A DNA stretch of 64,000 nucleotides from Burkholderiales bacterium (GCA_016213325.1 JACRAY010000029.1:186001-250000); one strand, 5' to 3'. Numbered from the stretch's first letter, positions 9,074 to 17,559 are shown. The notes: generated from the letters alone by a model not told the origin. Translations and numbers: made by a program.

Positions 9074-9354
9074 AGGGCGGAGAGTTCCTCGGCTTCGACC
9101 CGTTCGATCAGCTCCAGCGCCAGCAGGGCTTGCAGCGACTCCTCCAGCGAGCGCGGCGGCATGAACTGGCGCAGCTGCTCGAACCAGGCGCCCGAACCGC
9201 ACATCATCAACACGTCATGCAGGTAGCGCGACAGCGAGCCGATGGTCTGCTGCTCGGACTCGACAATGTCCACGCAGGCCTGCCCCCGTGCGGTGAGGCG
9301 GTAGCAACGCGAACCCAGGCTCAGGGTTTCGGGAGAAAACTGGCGGGTGCCCAT
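8998..9354 (-). CDS. hypothetical 118-aa protein
   Basis: Starts at ATG 9354 behind a strong AAGGAG placed about 8 nt upstream. The protein is MGTRQFSPETLSLGSRCYRL followed by alternating helices (IVESEQQTIGSLSRYLHDVL, SLEESLQALLALELIERVE) that could form a winged-helix-like fold, but no family is recognised. The last ~76 bp run antisense through the end of the Ig-like gene, so the C-terminal ~25 residues are less certain as functional protein. It is divergent from the 86-aa membrane gene at 9600. Confidence 0.55.
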   Translation of the reverse strand: MGTRQFSPETLSLGSRCYRLTARGQACVDIVESEQQTIGSLSRYLHDVLMMCGSGAWFEQLRQFMPPRSLEESLQALLALELIERVEAEELSALQPRWCSVMRDSAAWSPRVAMTETS

Positions 9355-9542
9355 GGCGTGTCTCCTTCACTTCTTTCCTGCTCCCCGACGCCATGCCAAT
9401 CTGGTCGCCGGCACTGACGGTCGGCTGACAGCCGCTCTCGGGGTTTACGCTGACCGAAACTGAGCGTTGCCTTACAAGGCGGGGCCCAAGGTCGGTGCGG
9501 CCTCTGGCGGGCGCTCTCGTTTCGATAGCGATTGACGCCAAC

Positions 9543-9580
9543 TTACTTCAGGCTTACATTGCTTCTTACGTGAGCCTTAC
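9543..9580 (+). promoter_or_regulatory. four phased TTAC direct repeats (candidate response-regulator site)
   Basis: TTAC occurs at 9543, 9554, 9566 and 9577, always preceded by C, giving CTTAC units at 11-12-11 bp spacing, one helical turn apart. Further CTTAC and TTTAC copies lie upstream near 9471 and 9444. Tandem pentamers spaced 11 bp are the typical site layout of OmpR/PhoB-family response regulators. The array lies 20-57 bp before the ATG at 9600, in the 245-bp divergent region 9355-9599, which shows no other feature. Confidence 0.4.
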
Positions 9581-9599
9581 GAAGACCGGGACCCTGGCC

Positions 9600-9860
9600 A
9601 TGACCCTCGACGAACTGCAGCGCATCAAGAAGTGGCATGTTGCCCACCGCTCCGACCACCCCGTCGAATACCACCTGTGGGACGTCATGCTGACCCTGTG
9701 GGTGATGGGCTGGGTGGGCTGGCTGCCGGCCTTCGCGTTCGAGGCCGTCTGGGCCGTGCCGCTGTGCCTGCTGGCGATGTCCTCGCCCACGCTGTACGTC
9801 TCGTGGCGCGGGCGGGCCCACCGCGCGCACAAGCTGCGCTGCGACTGGATCGCAAGGTAG
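9600..9860 (+). CDS. small membrane protein, function unknown
   Basis: 86 aa from ATG 9600 (MTLDELQRIKKWHVAHRSDHPVEYH). A GTG at 9570 would add ten residues but lies inside the TTAC array, so the later ATG is preferred. It has a soluble charged N-terminus, then two hydrophobic helices (VMLTLWVMGWVGWLPAFAF and AVWAVPLCLLAMSSPTLYV), then a basic tail RGRAHRAHKLRCDW. No family is recognised. The phased CTTAC array in its upstream region suggests regulated expression. Confidence 0.7.
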   Translation: MTLDELQRIKKWHVAHRSDHPVEYHLWDVMLTLWVMGWVGWLPAFAFEAVWAVPLCLLAMSSPTLYVSWRGRAHRAHKLRCDWIAR

Positions 9861-9885
9861 CATCGGCGGGCCACAGGAGCCCGCC

Positions 9886-10716
9886 ATGAACTGCTTGAAG
9901 CTCACCGAAGAGGGCCACGTCGCCCACCTCGTGCTCGCCCGCGGCGACGCGATGAACACCATGAACCCCGCGTTCTGGCGCGAGCTGGACGAAGTGCTCA
10001 CGCGATTGCATCGCGAGGGCACGGCGCGCGCACTGGTGATCTCTTCGACCGGCAAGCACTTCTCGGCCGGCATGGCCCTCGACACGTTCGGCGATGCCAT
10101 CGCCATGGACGACCGCACGGCCGAAGGCCGCGCGGCGATCTTCGACCTGCTCACCGACCTGCAGGCCACGTTCACGAAGCTGGAGACGCTGCGCATCCCG
10201 GTGATCGCGGCGATCCACGGCGGCTGCATCGGCGGCGCGGTCGACATGGTGACGGCGTGCTGCATCCGCTATGCCACGCAGGATGCCTTCTTCTGCGTGC
10301 AGGAGATCAACATCGGCATGGTGGCCGACGTCGGCACGCTGCAGCGCCTGCCCAAGCTCATTCCCATCGGCGTCGCGCGCGAGCTGGCGTACACGGGCCG
10401 CCGGATGCCCGCAGCGCGGGCGCTGGCCTGCGGGCTCGTCAACGAGGTCTTCGACACGCAGCCGGCGATGGTCGAAGCCGCGCTGCAGTGCGCCCGCGAG
10501 ATCGCAGCCAAGCCGCCGGTGGCAATCTGGGGCACCAAGCAGGTGATCAACTACACGCGCGACCACCCCGTGGACGATGCGTTGAAGCACATGGGCTGGA
10601 TCCAGGGCGCAATCTGGAGCAATGCGAATGTGCGTGAGGCGATTGTTGCGATGAAGGAGAAGCGGGCTGGCGAGTTTGCGCCACTCGCGGCCCTGCAGTC
10701 CTTCAAGGAGAATTGA
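9886..10716 (+). CDS. crotonase family protein, dienoyl-CoA isomerase-like
   Basis: 276 aa from ATG 9886. This is an enoyl-CoA hydratase/isomerase fold protein. The oxyanion-hole loops are STGKHFSAGMALDTF and AAIHGGCIGGAVDMVTACCI. The acid residues Asp in GGAVDMV, Glu in CVQEINIG and Asp in VADVGTLQRLPK match the catalytic trio of delta3,5-delta2,4-dienoyl-CoA isomerase (ECH1-type) better than a classical hydratase. Its likely role is beta-oxidation of unsaturated acyl chains. The TGA stop lies at the very edge of the palindromic repeat that follows. Confidence 0.88.
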   Translation: MNCLKLTEEGHVAHLVLARGDAMNTMNPAFWRELDEVLTRLHREGTARALVISSTGKHFSAGMALDTFGDAIAMDDRTAEGRAAIFDLLTDLQATFTKLETLRIPVIAAIHGGCIGGAVDMVTACCIRYATQDAFFCVQEINIGMVADVGTLQRLPKLIPIGVARELAYTGRRMPAARALACGLVNEVFDTQPAMVEAALQCAREIAAKPPVAIWGTKQVINYTRDHPVDDALKHMGWIQGAIWSNANVREAIVAMKEKRAGEFAPLAALQSFKEN

Positions 10717-10810
10717 ACGCAGAAGACGCAGAAGGAAATCCAAAAGACGCAGAATTTTCATGGACTTCTTCTGCGTTTTTTGGATTCCCTTCTGCGTCTT
10801 CTGCGTTCAA
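10713..10810. repeat. GCAGAA palindromic element, copy 1
   Basis: A 98-bp near-perfect inverted repeat. The arms 10713-10754 and 10769-10810 match at 40 of 42 positions, around a 14-nt loop. Arms are built from CGCAGAA units (AACGCAGAAGACGCAGAA outermost). It lies between convergent genes (crotonase and queF) and could form a long hairpin in transcripts from either side, so it may act as a bidirectional terminator or RNA-stabilising element. Related copies are at 37119-37223 and 57346-57438. Confidence 0.9.
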
Positions 10811-10815
10811 GACAT

Positions 10816-11661
10816 TTACTGCCGCGCGGTCCTGACATTGCGCGGCAGCGCCATCGGATGGCTGGTGCGGAAGGGATTGATGTCCAGCCCGCCGCGCCGC
10901 GTGTAGCGGGCATAGACGGCGAGTTTCACCGGCCGGCAGCGCCGCCAGATGTCCATGAAGATGCGCTCCACGCACTGCTCATGGAACTCGTTGTGGTTGC
11001 GAAAGCTCACCAGGTAGCGCAGCAGGCCCGACTGCTCGATCTGCGCGCCGGTGTAAGTGACCTGCACGCTGCCCCAGTCGGGCTGCCCGGTGACCAGGCA
11101 GTTGCTCTTGAGCAGGTTGCTGGTCAGCGTTTCGTGCACCGGCTGCTCGCCCTGGGCGGCCGTCAGCAGGTGGGGCGCCGGCGTGTAGTCGGTGCATTCG
11201 ACGTCCAGCCGGTCCAGGCTCAGGCCATCCAGCTCCTCCACCGGCTCGGCATCGAACACATCGGGCATCAGCAGGCGCACGCCCACGCTGGCCTGCGTGG
11301 GCGCGCCGCGCCACACCGCTTCGCTCACGTCGGCTCGAATGCGCTCTCGCACTTCCGCGGCCGAGCCGAACGTGCTGCCGCTGAAACTGGCCAGGTACAG
11401 CTTGAACGACTTGCTCTCGATGATGTTGGGCGTCTCGCACGGCACCGTGAAGTGGCCCAGCGCCACCTGCGGCTTGCCGCGCGCATTGAGCCAGCTCAGC
11501 TCGTAGGCCGTCCACATGTCGGCGCCGGAAAACGGCAGCGCGGCAGCCAGCCCGAGTTCGGCGCGCTTGGGCTCGCGCGAGATCGGGAACAGCAGCGACG
11601 GGTCGTACCGGTCCACATAGGGGGCCGGCTTGCCCAGCTGCGAGTCTTCCGGCGTGTTCAT
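10816..11661 (-). CDS. queF: NADPH-dependent 7-cyano-7-deazaguanine reductase
   Basis: 281 aa from ATG 11661. It reduces preQ0 to preQ1 in queuosine biosynthesis. It is the long (tandem T-fold, E. coli-like) type: the N-terminal half carries [17 protein letters not shown] and the C-terminal half [15 protein letters not shown], with the covalent-catalysis Cys188 and Asp195, then [15 protein letters not shown] and [15 protein letters not shown]. The start overlaps the upstream alpha/beta hydrolase stop by ATGA. The stop is 5 bp from palindrome copy 1. Confidence 0.95.
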   Translation of the reverse strand: MNTPEDSQLGKPAPYVDRYDPSLLFPISREPKRAELGLAAALPFSGADMWTAYELSWLNARGKPQVALGHFTVPCETPNIIESKSFKLYLASFSGSTFGSAAEVRERIRADVSEAVWRGAPTQASVGVRLLMPDVFDAEPVEELDGLSLDRLDVECTDYTPAPHLLTAAQGEQPVHETLTSNLLKSNCLVTGQPDWGSVQVTYTGAQIEQSGLLRYLVSFRNHNEFHEQCVERIFMDIWRRCRPVKLAVYARYTRRGGLDINPFRTSHPMALPRNVRTARQ

Positions 11662-12551
11662 GCAGGTTGCGCCGCTGCCGACAGGTGCGGCACCAGCGGC
11701 TGGAGCAGGCGGTCCACCACGCCCGGCGGCAGGTCGTGGCCCATGCCGGGCACGCCCACCAGCTTCGCGCCGCGGATGCGCCGCGCCGTGTCCACGCCGC
11801 AGACGTAAGGCACCAGCGGGTCGTCAATGCCGTGCACCACCAGCGTCGGTGCCTGCACGCGCGCCAGGTCGTCCGCGCGGCCGGTGTCGGCGCCGACGGC
11901 GGCCAGCTGCCGCATCGTGCCGGCCGGATGGAAACTGCGCCGCACGCCGGCCAGGATGCGCTCGCGCAGCGCCGCCTCGTCCAGCGGGAAACCGGGGCTG
12001 CCGATCACGCGGAACAGGTGCACGTAGTGGTCGGCGATCGCCTCTTCGCTGGTCCCCTGCGGACGCGCCAGCAGGGCCTGCAGCACGTGGGCCCTGGGCC
12101 CCGGCAGGTAGCGCGCCCCGCTGGAGCTCATGATGCTGGCCAGGCTCAGCACGCGAGAGGGCGCAGCCAGCGCCACACGCTGCGCGACCATGCCGCCCAT
12201 GCTGACGCCGACGACGTGCGCCTTGTCCACCCCCAGCGCATCCAGCACGCCCAGCGCGTCGGCGGCCATGTCGTGCACGCCGTACGGCGCCTTCACCGGC
12301 ATGCCGACGCGCAGCTTCAGGCTTTCCCACAGCAGGTTGGGCACGCCCAGGTGGTCGAGGTGCTGCGACAGGCCGATGTCGCGGTTGTCGAAACGGATCA
12401 CGCGGAACCCCGCATCGACCAGCGCCTGCACGAACTCGGGCGGCCACGCCACGAGCTGCATGCCCAGCCCCATGACCAGCAGCACGGCGGGGCGGCTTTC
12501 GCCGCCGGTGTCCTCGACTTCGATGGCGAGGTTGTTGGCGCGGACTTTCAT
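11658..12551 (-). CDS. alpha/beta hydrolase
   Basis: 297 aa from ATG 12551 ([14 protein letters not shown]). Alpha/beta hydrolase fold with the nucleophile elbow [10 protein letters not shown] (Ser), the oxyanion region [15 protein letters not shown], an acid site near [12 protein letters not shown] and the catalytic His in [10 protein letters not shown]. It resembles esterase / haloperoxidase-like members; the substrate is unknown. It sits 7 bp after the 2OG-oxygenase gene and overlaps queF by 4 bp, so it is part of a four-gene minus-strand run starting at 13718. Confidence 0.85.
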   Translation of the reverse strand: MKVRANNLAIEVEDTGGESRPAVLLVMGLGMQLVAWPPEFVQALVDAGFRVIRFDNRDIGLSQHLDHLGVPNLLWESLKLRVGMPVKAPYGVHDMAADALGVLDALGVDKAHVVGVSMGGMVAQRVALAAPSRVLSLASIMSSSGARYLPGPRAHVLQALLARPQGTSEEAIADHYVHLFRVIGSPGFPLDEAALRERILAGVRRSFHPAGTMRQLAAVGADTGRADDLARVQAPTLVVHGIDDPLVPYVCGVDTARRIRGAKLVGVPGMGHDLPPGVVDRLLQPLVPHLSAAAQPA

Positions 12552-12558
12552 CCGGCCA

Positions 12559-13437
12559 TCATTCGAACTTGCGTTCGCGCAGCCACTTGGTGGCGATCCA
12601 CTTCTCGCCTGCCAGCACCGGCGCGCCGCCGTGCAGCGACTTGGTGGCGGGATGCGCCCTGTCGTAGCTGAAGAACACCGCGTTGCCCCGCTTGGGCGCC
12701 ACTTCGAGGTTGGCATCGGGGAACACCGTGCCGCCGCCCTTTTCCGGCTCGGCCAGGTACATGATGAGCGTCGCCACGCGCTGGCCGCCGCGGCGCAGGA
12801 TGGTGGGGGTGCCGGGCTCCTTGGGATCGAAGTAGTCGTAGTGCGGCTTGTACTCGGTGCCGGGCGTGTAATGCAGGATCTGCAGGCCTTCGCCGTTTTC
12901 CAGCGGCCAGTTGACCAGCCGCGCAATGCGCGCCTCGATGCGGCCCACCAGCTCGTTCTCGCCGCGCTGGAAGAACATGCCATGGCTGGTGCGGTCGGCG
13001 TTGACCTCCTCGCCGCCGGTCTTGGTCTGCACGGTCAGCGAGCGCGCCAGCCGCGGCTGGGACAGCGCGATGAGCTGCTCGCATTCCTCGGCGGACAGCA
13101 GGTCGCCGAACACCACCACGCGCGGGTCCAGCATGGACTGCAGGACGTGGACCCGGCGGTCGCCGGCGTCCAGGTACAGGGGCGACTCGCCGAGCGACGG
13201 TTCGGGCACGGGGACGGCCAGCGGCAGCCCCTTCTCGACGGCCTGCTGCTCCAGGTGGCCGCGCAGGGTGGACTCCATGGCGTTGACCGCCACGTCTTCG
13301 TTCCAGCCGGAAGCGATCATGGCCCTCAGGACCGATTCGGCACTGTGGCCGGCCTGCGCCTGGTCCACGATCCACTTGCGCAGTTCGGGGGTGATGGGTT
13401 GGCTCGCCTGGGTACTGCTGCTGCTCATTGGATACAT
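12559..13437 (-). CDS. 2-oxoglutarate/Fe(II) dioxygenase, prolyl 4-hydroxylase type
   Basis: 292 aa from ATG 13437 (MYPMSSSS), which has AGG about 4 nt upstream; the ATG at 13428 is an alternative. Residues ~15-60 are a UBA-like helical stretch. The C-terminal ~190 residues form the P4Hc double-stranded beta-helix. The iron ligands are visible as H-x-D in YKPHYDYFDP and the distal His in TKSLHGGAPV, with Lys in GEKWIATKW for 2-oxoglutarate. The substrate is unknown; bacterial members modify proteins such as EF-Tu or small molecules. It lies between a small membrane protein and the alpha/beta hydrolase. Confidence 0.87.
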   Translation of the reverse strand: MYPMSSSSTQASQPITPELRKWIVDQAQAGHSAESVLRAMIASGWNEDVAVNAMESTLRGHLEQQAVEKGLPLAVPVPEPSLGESPLYLDAGDRRVHVLQSMLDPRVVVFGDLLSAEECEQLIALSQPRLARSLTVQTKTGGEEVNADRTSHGMFFQRGENELVGRIEARIARLVNWPLENGEGLQILHYTPGTEYKPHYDYFDPKEPGTPTILRRGGQRVATLIMYLAEPEKGGGTVFPDANLEVAPKRGNAVFFSYDRAHPATKSLHGGAPVLAGEKWIATKWLRERKFE

Positions 13438-13442
13438 TCTGC

Positions 13443-13718
13443 CTAATGCTGCCACCCGCGGCCAGCCAGCCACTGGGTGGTGGCGACAACGGCGACCAGG
13501 GCGGCATAAGTAGCCATCTTGCCGTCCCGCCCGAACCACCACAGGCCCGCCACCAGCACGGCCAGCCCGGCGGCGAAATTGACGGCCACGGGCAGCCACC
13601 AGCTGCCGCGGCTGCGGTCCAGGCCCACCAGCCGGGCTGACGCGGCCACGCCGACGGCCAGCGCCAGGGCGGGAGCAGCGAAGCTCAGCAGGTGGAAAAG
13701 GACATCCAGCGGGCCCAT
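13443..13718 (-). CDS. small three-helix membrane protein
   Basis: 91 aa from ATG 13718 (MGPLDVLFHLLSFAAPALAL). Three hydrophobic helices are visible: residues ~5-30, ~41-61 (WWLPVAVNFAAGLAVLVAGLWW) and ~68-84 (ATYAALVAVVATTQWLA), separated by short charged loops. No family is recognised. It is the first gene of the minus-strand run with the 2OG-oxygenase, hydrolase and queF, and is divergent from hemA across 58 bp. Confidence 0.75.
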   Translation of the reverse strand: MGPLDVLFHLLSFAAPALALAVGVAASARLVGLDRSRGSWWLPVAVNFAAGLAVLVAGLWWFGRDGKMATYAALVAVVATTQWLAGRGWQH

Positions 13719-13763
13719 ACCGGGGGCATTTGACTTAGGTTAAGTGCCAAGGGGCCTGAATTT

Positions 13764-13776
13764 TATAATCGGGGGG
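13764..13776 (+). promoter_or_regulatory. hemA -10 box immediately before the start codon
   Basis: A perfect TATAAT at 13764-13769 is followed by seven bases (CGGGGGG) and then the ATG at 13777. The expected transcription start coincides with the start codon. A weak TTAAGT at 13740 could be the -35 box with an 18-bp spacer. Confidence 0.5.
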
Positions 13777-15036
13777 ATGGCAGTCTGGACCCTGGGGATC
13801 AACCATACGACGGCACCGGTCGATTTGCGCGGCCGGTTCGCCTTCGCCATGGAGTGCATGGGACCCACGCTCACCTCGTTGCGCGAGTCGCTGGCGCGCC
13901 AGCCCGAGGCTGCCATCCTGTCCACCTGCAACCGCACCGAGATCTACTGCGCGGGCAACCAGCACGACATCGAGCCCACCATCGAATGGCTCGCCCACTC
14001 GGGCGGCGTGGCCGTCCAGGAGCTGAAGAGCTGCACCTACACGCTGCGTGACGGGCATGCGGCGCGGCATGCCTTCCGCGTCGCCAGCGGCCTCGACTCG
14101 ATGGTGCTGGGCGAAGCGCAGATCCTCGGGCAGATGAAGGACGCCGTGCGCGCGGCCGAGGAAGCCGGGGCGTTGGGCACCACGCTCAACCAATTGTTCC
14201 AGCGCTCGTTCGCGGTGGCCAAGGAAGTGCGCTCGTCCACCGAGATCGGCGCGCACTCCATCAGCATGGCCGCGGCCGCGGTGCGGCTGGCCGGCCAGCT
14301 GTTCGAAGACCTCGGCAAGATCCGGGTGCTGTTCGTGGGCGCCGGCGAGATGATCGAACTGGCGGCCACGCACTTCGCGGCGAAGAGCCCGTTGGGCATC
14401 ACCATCGCCAACCGCACGCTGGAGCGCGGCGAGCGGCTCGCCAGCCGTTTCGGCGGCGAGGTGATGCGGCTGGCCGAACTGCCGGGGCGCCTGCACGAGT
14501 TCGACGCGGTGGTGAGTTCCACCGCCAGCCAGCTGCCGATCATCGGCCTGGGCGCGGTCGAGCGCGCGCTGAAGGCGCGCAAGCACCGGCCCATGTTCAT
14601 GGTCGACCTGGCCGTGCCGCGCGACATCGAGCCCGAAGTCAAGAGCCTGGAAGACGTGTACCTGTACACGGTGGACGACCTGGCCCACGTGGTGCAGGCC
14701 GGGCAGGCCAACCGGCAGGCGGCGGTGGCGCAGGCCGAGGCCATCATCGACGCGGGCGTGCAGAGCTTCATGCACTGGGTCGACCAGCGCGGTGCGGTGC
14801 CGCTGATCCAGCAGCTCAACACGCAGGCCGACGAGTGGCGTGCGGTCGAGATCGCGCGGGCGCGCAAGGCGCTGGCGCGCGGCGACAACGTCGACGCCGT
14901 GCTGGAGCAGCTGACGAAGGGCCTGACCCAGAAGATGCTGCACGGCGCGATGGCCGAACTGCGTGCCGGCGACGCCGAAGCGCGGCTGCGCGCGAGCACG
15001 GCGATCGAGCACTTCTTCCTGCGCAAGGAGCGTTAG
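13777..15036 (+). CDS. hemA: glutamyl-tRNA reductase
   Basis: 419 aa from ATG 13777 ([20 protein letters not shown]). It reduces glutamyl-tRNA(Glu) to glutamate-1-semialdehyde, the first step of C5 haem synthesis. The catalytic Cys lies in [31 protein letters not shown] is the family signature, and the NADPH-binding Rossmann segment is [16 protein letters not shown]. The length is normal. It is first in the conserved order hemA-prfA-prmC-grxD. The -10 box adjoining the ATG suggests a leaderless mRNA. Confidence 0.96.
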   Translation: MAVWTLGINHTTAPVDLRGRFAFAMECMGPTLTSLRESLARQPEAAILSTCNRTEIYCAGNQHDIEPTIEWLAHSGGVAVQELKSCTYTLRDGHAARHAFRVASGLDSMVLGEAQILGQMKDAVRAAEEAGALGTTLNQLFQRSFAVAKEVRSSTEIGAHSISMAAAAVRLAGQLFEDLGKIRVLFVGAGEMIELAATHFAAKSPLGITIANRTLERGERLASRFGGEVMRLAELPGRLHEFDAVVSSTASQLPIIGLGAVERALKARKHRPMFMVDLAVPRDIEPEVKSLEDVYLYTVDDLAHVVQAGQANRQAAVAQAEAIIDAGVQSFMHWVDQRGAVPLIQQLNTQADEWRAVEIARARKALARGDNVDAVLEQLTKGLTQKMLHGAMAELRAGDAEARLRASTAIEHFFLRKER

Positions 15037-15042
15037 CTCCGC

Positions 15043-15113
15043 TTGTTGTCATCCCGGGCCCCGACCCGGGATCCATCGCGGCCCGCGAGGGTCAAGCCCG
15101 CAATGACGACAAG
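15043..15113. repeat. palindromic intergenic repeat between hemA and prfA
   Basis: The outer arms TTGTTGTCAT and ATGACGACAA match with one mismatch. Nested inside are CCCGGG/CCCGGG, a CGCGG/CCGCG stem and GGG-TCAA-GCCC. The layout resembles widespread intergenic repeats of the TGTCATCCCGGG type. It ends 6 bp before the prfA GTG start and replaces any normal ribosome-binding site there. Confidence 0.65.
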
Positions 15114-15119
15114 CCTCCC

Positions 15120-16217
15120 GTGAAAACATTCCTCCGCCAGCAACTCGAACGCTTCCCCGTCCGCCTGCAGGAACTGGACTTCTACCTGTCGCAGCCTGAA
15201 GTGGTGAACGACATGCAGAAGTTCCGCGCGCTCACGCGCGAGCATGCCGAGGTGACCGAAGTGGCCGGGCGCTTCCAGCACTTCCTGGCGCGCGAGACCA
15301 GCCTGGCGCAGGCGCGCGAGATGCTCGACGACCCCGAGATGGCCGACATGGCGCGCGAGGAGATCGCCGCGATCGAGGACGAACTGCCGCAGCTCGAAAG
15401 CGAGCTGCAGGCGATGCTGCTGCCCAAGGACCCCGACGACGCGCGCAACACCTTCCTCGAAATCCGCGCCGGCACCGGGGGCGACGAATCCGCGCTGTTC
15501 GCCGGTGACCTGCTGCGCATGTACACCAAGTACGCCGAGCGGCAGGGCTGGCGCACCGAACTCGTGAGCGAGAGCCTGGGCGAAGTGGGCGGCTACAAGG
15601 AGGTGGTGGTGCGCATCGTGGGCGATGGCTGCTACGGCAAGCTCAAGTTCGAATCGGGCGGCCACCGCGTGCAGCGCGTGCCGGCCACCGAGACGCAGGG
15701 GCGCATCCACACCAGCGCCTGCACCGTGGCTGCGCTGCCCGAGCCCGACGAAGCCGAGGCCGTGCAGATCAACCCGGCCGACCTGCGCATCGACACCTAC
15801 CGCGCCAGCGGCGCCGGCGGCCAGCACGTGAACAAGACCGACTCGGCGGTGCGCATCACGCACCTGCCCACCGGCATCGTGGCCGAATGCCAGGACGACC
15901 GCTCGCAGCACCGCAACAAGGCCAAGGCCATGCAGGTGCTGGCGGCGCGCATCCAGGAGAAGGAGCGCAGCGAGCGCGCCGCGAAGGAAGCGGCCACGCG
16001 CAAGGGCCTCATCGGCAGCGGCGACCGCTCAGACCGCATTCGCACCTACAACTTCCCGCAGGGCCGCATCACCGACCACCGCATCAACCTCACGCTGTAC
16101 AAGCTGCAGTCGGTGATGGAGGGCGACCTCGACGAGGTGGTGGCCGCGTTGCTGCTGGCGCGCAAGGCCGAACAGCTCGAGGAGCTGGAAGTGGGCATGG
16201 GAGCGGCGCGCCCGTGA
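15120..16217 (+). CDS. prfA: peptide chain release factor 1
   Basis: 365 aa from GTG 15120 ([20 protein letters not shown]). It terminates translation at UAA/UAG. The anticodon-like PAT tripeptide is in [11 protein letters not shown] and the peptidyl-hydrolase GGQ motif in [14 protein letters not shown]. Its last four bases overlap the prmC GTG start, coupling it to the enzyme that methylates the GGQ glutamine. No clear Shine-Dalgarno precedes the start, because a palindromic repeat occupies the upstream 70 bp. Confidence 0.95.
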   Translation: MKTFLRQQLERFPVRLQELDFYLSQPEVVNDMQKFRALTREHAEVTEVAGRFQHFLARETSLAQAREMLDDPEMADMAREEIAAIEDELPQLESELQAMLLPKDPDDARNTFLEIRAGTGGDESALFAGDLLRMYTKYAERQGWRTELVSESLGEVGGYKEVVVRIVGDGCYGKLKFESGGHRVQRVPATETQGRIHTSACTVAALPEPDEAEAVQINPADLRIDTYRASGAGGQHVNKTDSAVRITHLPTGIVAECQDDRSQHRNKAKAMQVLAARIQEKERSERAAKEAATRKGLIGSGDRSDRIRTYNFPQGRITDHRINLTLYKLQSVMEGDLDEVVAALLLARKAEQLEELEVGMGAARP

Positions 16218-17101
16218 ACGTCGCGGGCGCGCTGGCAGCAGGGGCGACGCTCGGGCTCGCGCGGCTGGACACGCAGCTGCTGCTGCTGCACGCGTTGCAC
16301 CGGCGCGAAGAGGATCGCGCGTGGCTGCATGCGCATGACACGGATGTGTTGTCGCCGGTGCAGCAGGCGGCCTTCATGTCGATGTGCGAGCGGCGGCTGA
16401 CGGGCGAGCCGGTGGCGTATCTCGTCGGGCACAAGGAGTTCCATGGGTTGAGGCTGCAGGTGGACCGGCGCGTGCTGGTGCCGCGGCCGGATACCGAGAC
16501 GCTGGTGGACTGGGCGGTGGAAACGCTGGGGTTACGCTTCGCTGCACCCCAGCCTAGGGGTGCGACTGGTGGGATGCGTCTGCCCTGTAGGCTGGGGTGC
16601 AACCCCAGCATCGCCGACCTCGGCACCGGCAGCGGCGCCATCGCGCTCGCCATCAAGAAGGTCTGCCCCGACGCCCACGTGACGGCCATCGACGCCAGCG
16701 AAGCCGCACTGCAGGTCGCCCGCGCCAACGCCGAGGCGCTCGGCTTGCCGGTTGACTTCCGTCAAGGCGACTGGCTGGCCGGCGTCGAAGAATCCTTCGA
16801 CCTGATCGTGAGCAACCCGCCCTACGTCGCCGCCGGCGACCCGCACCTGGCCCACCTGGCCCACGAACCACTGGCTGCACTGGCATCCGGCGCCGATGGG
16901 CTGGACGACATCCGGCGCATCGTCGCTGGGGCGCCCACGCGCCTGCGCCCGGGCGGCTGGCTGCTGCTGGAACACGGCTGGGACCAGGCCGCCAGCGTGC
17001 GCGCGCTGCTCAGCCAGTCAGGCTTCACGCAAGTCGCAAGCCGCCTCGACCTGGCCGGCATCGAGCGCTGCTCGGGCGGCCGCTTGCTTGAACTGGGATA
17101 A
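16214..17101 (+). CDS. prmC: release factor glutamine N5-methyltransferase, with repeat-derived insert
   Basis: 295 aa from GTG 16214, which overlaps the prfA stop (GTGA). It methylates the Gln of the GGQ motif in release factors. The N-terminal helical domain runs to about residue 100. The methyltransferase domain has SAM motif [15 protein letters not shown] and the catalytic SNPPYV. Between VDWAVETL and ADLGTGSG, residues ~104-132 ([20 protein letters not shown] and on) are encoded by a double-hairpin repeat that most PrmC proteins lack. The frame is intact, so the protein is probably functional with an extra loop between its domains. Confidence 0.92.
   Translation: MNVAGALAAGATLGLARLDTQLLLLHALHRREEDRAWLHAHDTDVLSPVQQAAFMSMCERRLTGEPVAYLVGHKEFHGLRLQVDRRVLVPRPDTETLVDWAVETLGLRFAAPQPRGATGGMRLPCRLGCNPSIADLGTGSGAIALAIKKVCPDAHVTAIDASEAALQVARANAEALGLPVDFRQGDWLAGVEESFDLIVSNPPYVAAGDPHLAHLAHEPLAALASGADGLDDIRRIVAGAPTRLRPGGWLLLEHGWDQAASVRALLSQSGFTQVASRLDLAGIERCSGGRLLELG
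16525..16609. repeat. BIME-like double hairpin inside prmC
   Basis: Two small hairpins, each GCTGGGG...CCCCAGC (16525-16531/16547-16553 and 16591-16597/16603-16609), are arranged as a larger inverted repeat. The arms TGCACCCCAGCCTA (16543-16556) and TAGGCTGGGGTGCA (16588-16601) are perfect 14-bp complements around 31 nt. The unit lies wholly within the prmC coding frame. Confidence 0.85.
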
Positions 17102-17150
17102 TCCAGCCTTAACTGACCCCGAACCGAACTGCTACCCGGAGAACCCCGCC

Positions 17151-17474
17151 ATGAGCGACGCCCAGCAACGAATCGACCAGCTCGTCAAGTCGAGCGAAGT
17201 CCTGCTCTTCATGAAGGGCACGGCCTCGTTCCCGATGTGCGGCTTCTCGGGCCGCGCCATCCAGATCCTGAAAGCCTGCGGCGTAGACCCGAAGCAGGTG
17301 ACCACGGTGAACGTGCTCGAGGACGACGAGGTGCGCCAGGGCATCAAGGAATACAGCAACTGGCCCACCATCCCGCAGCTCTACGTGAAGGGCGAGTTCA
17401 TCGGCGGCTCGGACATCATGATGGAGATGTACCAGTCGGGCGAACTGCAACAGGTGCTGGGCACCCCGACCTGA
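17151..17474 (+). CDS. grxD: monothiol glutaredoxin, Grx4 type
   Basis: 107 aa from ATG 17151 ([20 protein letters not shown]). The CGFS active site is at Cys30-Ser33 in [10 protein letters not shown]. Glutathione-binding [19 protein letters not shown] is present. Family members bind and deliver [2Fe-2S] clusters with glutathione and BolA partners. It is the last gene of the hemA-prfA-prmC-grxD neighbourhood. Length is typical. Confidence 0.95.
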   Translation: MSDAQQRIDQLVKSSEVLLFMKGTASFPMCGFSGRAIQILKACGVDPKQVTTVNVLEDDEVRQGIKEYSNWPTIPQLYVKGEFIGGSDIMMEMYQSGELQQVLGTPT

Positions 17475-17493
17475 AACCGTAGGACTCCGCGCC

Positions 17494-17559
17494 GCGGCCG
17501 TGCAGGTCGGCGGCGACACTGCAGGCTTGCGTTCGGTGGCGCACAGAGCGCACGGCCGC
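17494..17559. repeat. inverted repeat after grxD
   Basis: GCGGCCGTGC (17494-17503) and GCACGGCCGC (17550-17559) are perfect 10-bp complements 46 nt apart, in the 136-bp gap between grxD and the two-partner secretion genes. There is no T-run after it, so it is not a classical terminator. It may be an RNA structure or chance in GC-rich DNA. Confidence 0.35.

Noticed and set aside
10676-10906. A short frame encoding FFCVFWIPFCVFCVQ across palindrome copy 1
   Set aside because: Translation of the GCAGAA repeat itself; similar artefact peptides appear at the other copies.
13730-13735. TTGACT as the hemA -35 box
   Set aside because: The spacing to TATAAT is 28 bp, too long for a sigma70 promoter.
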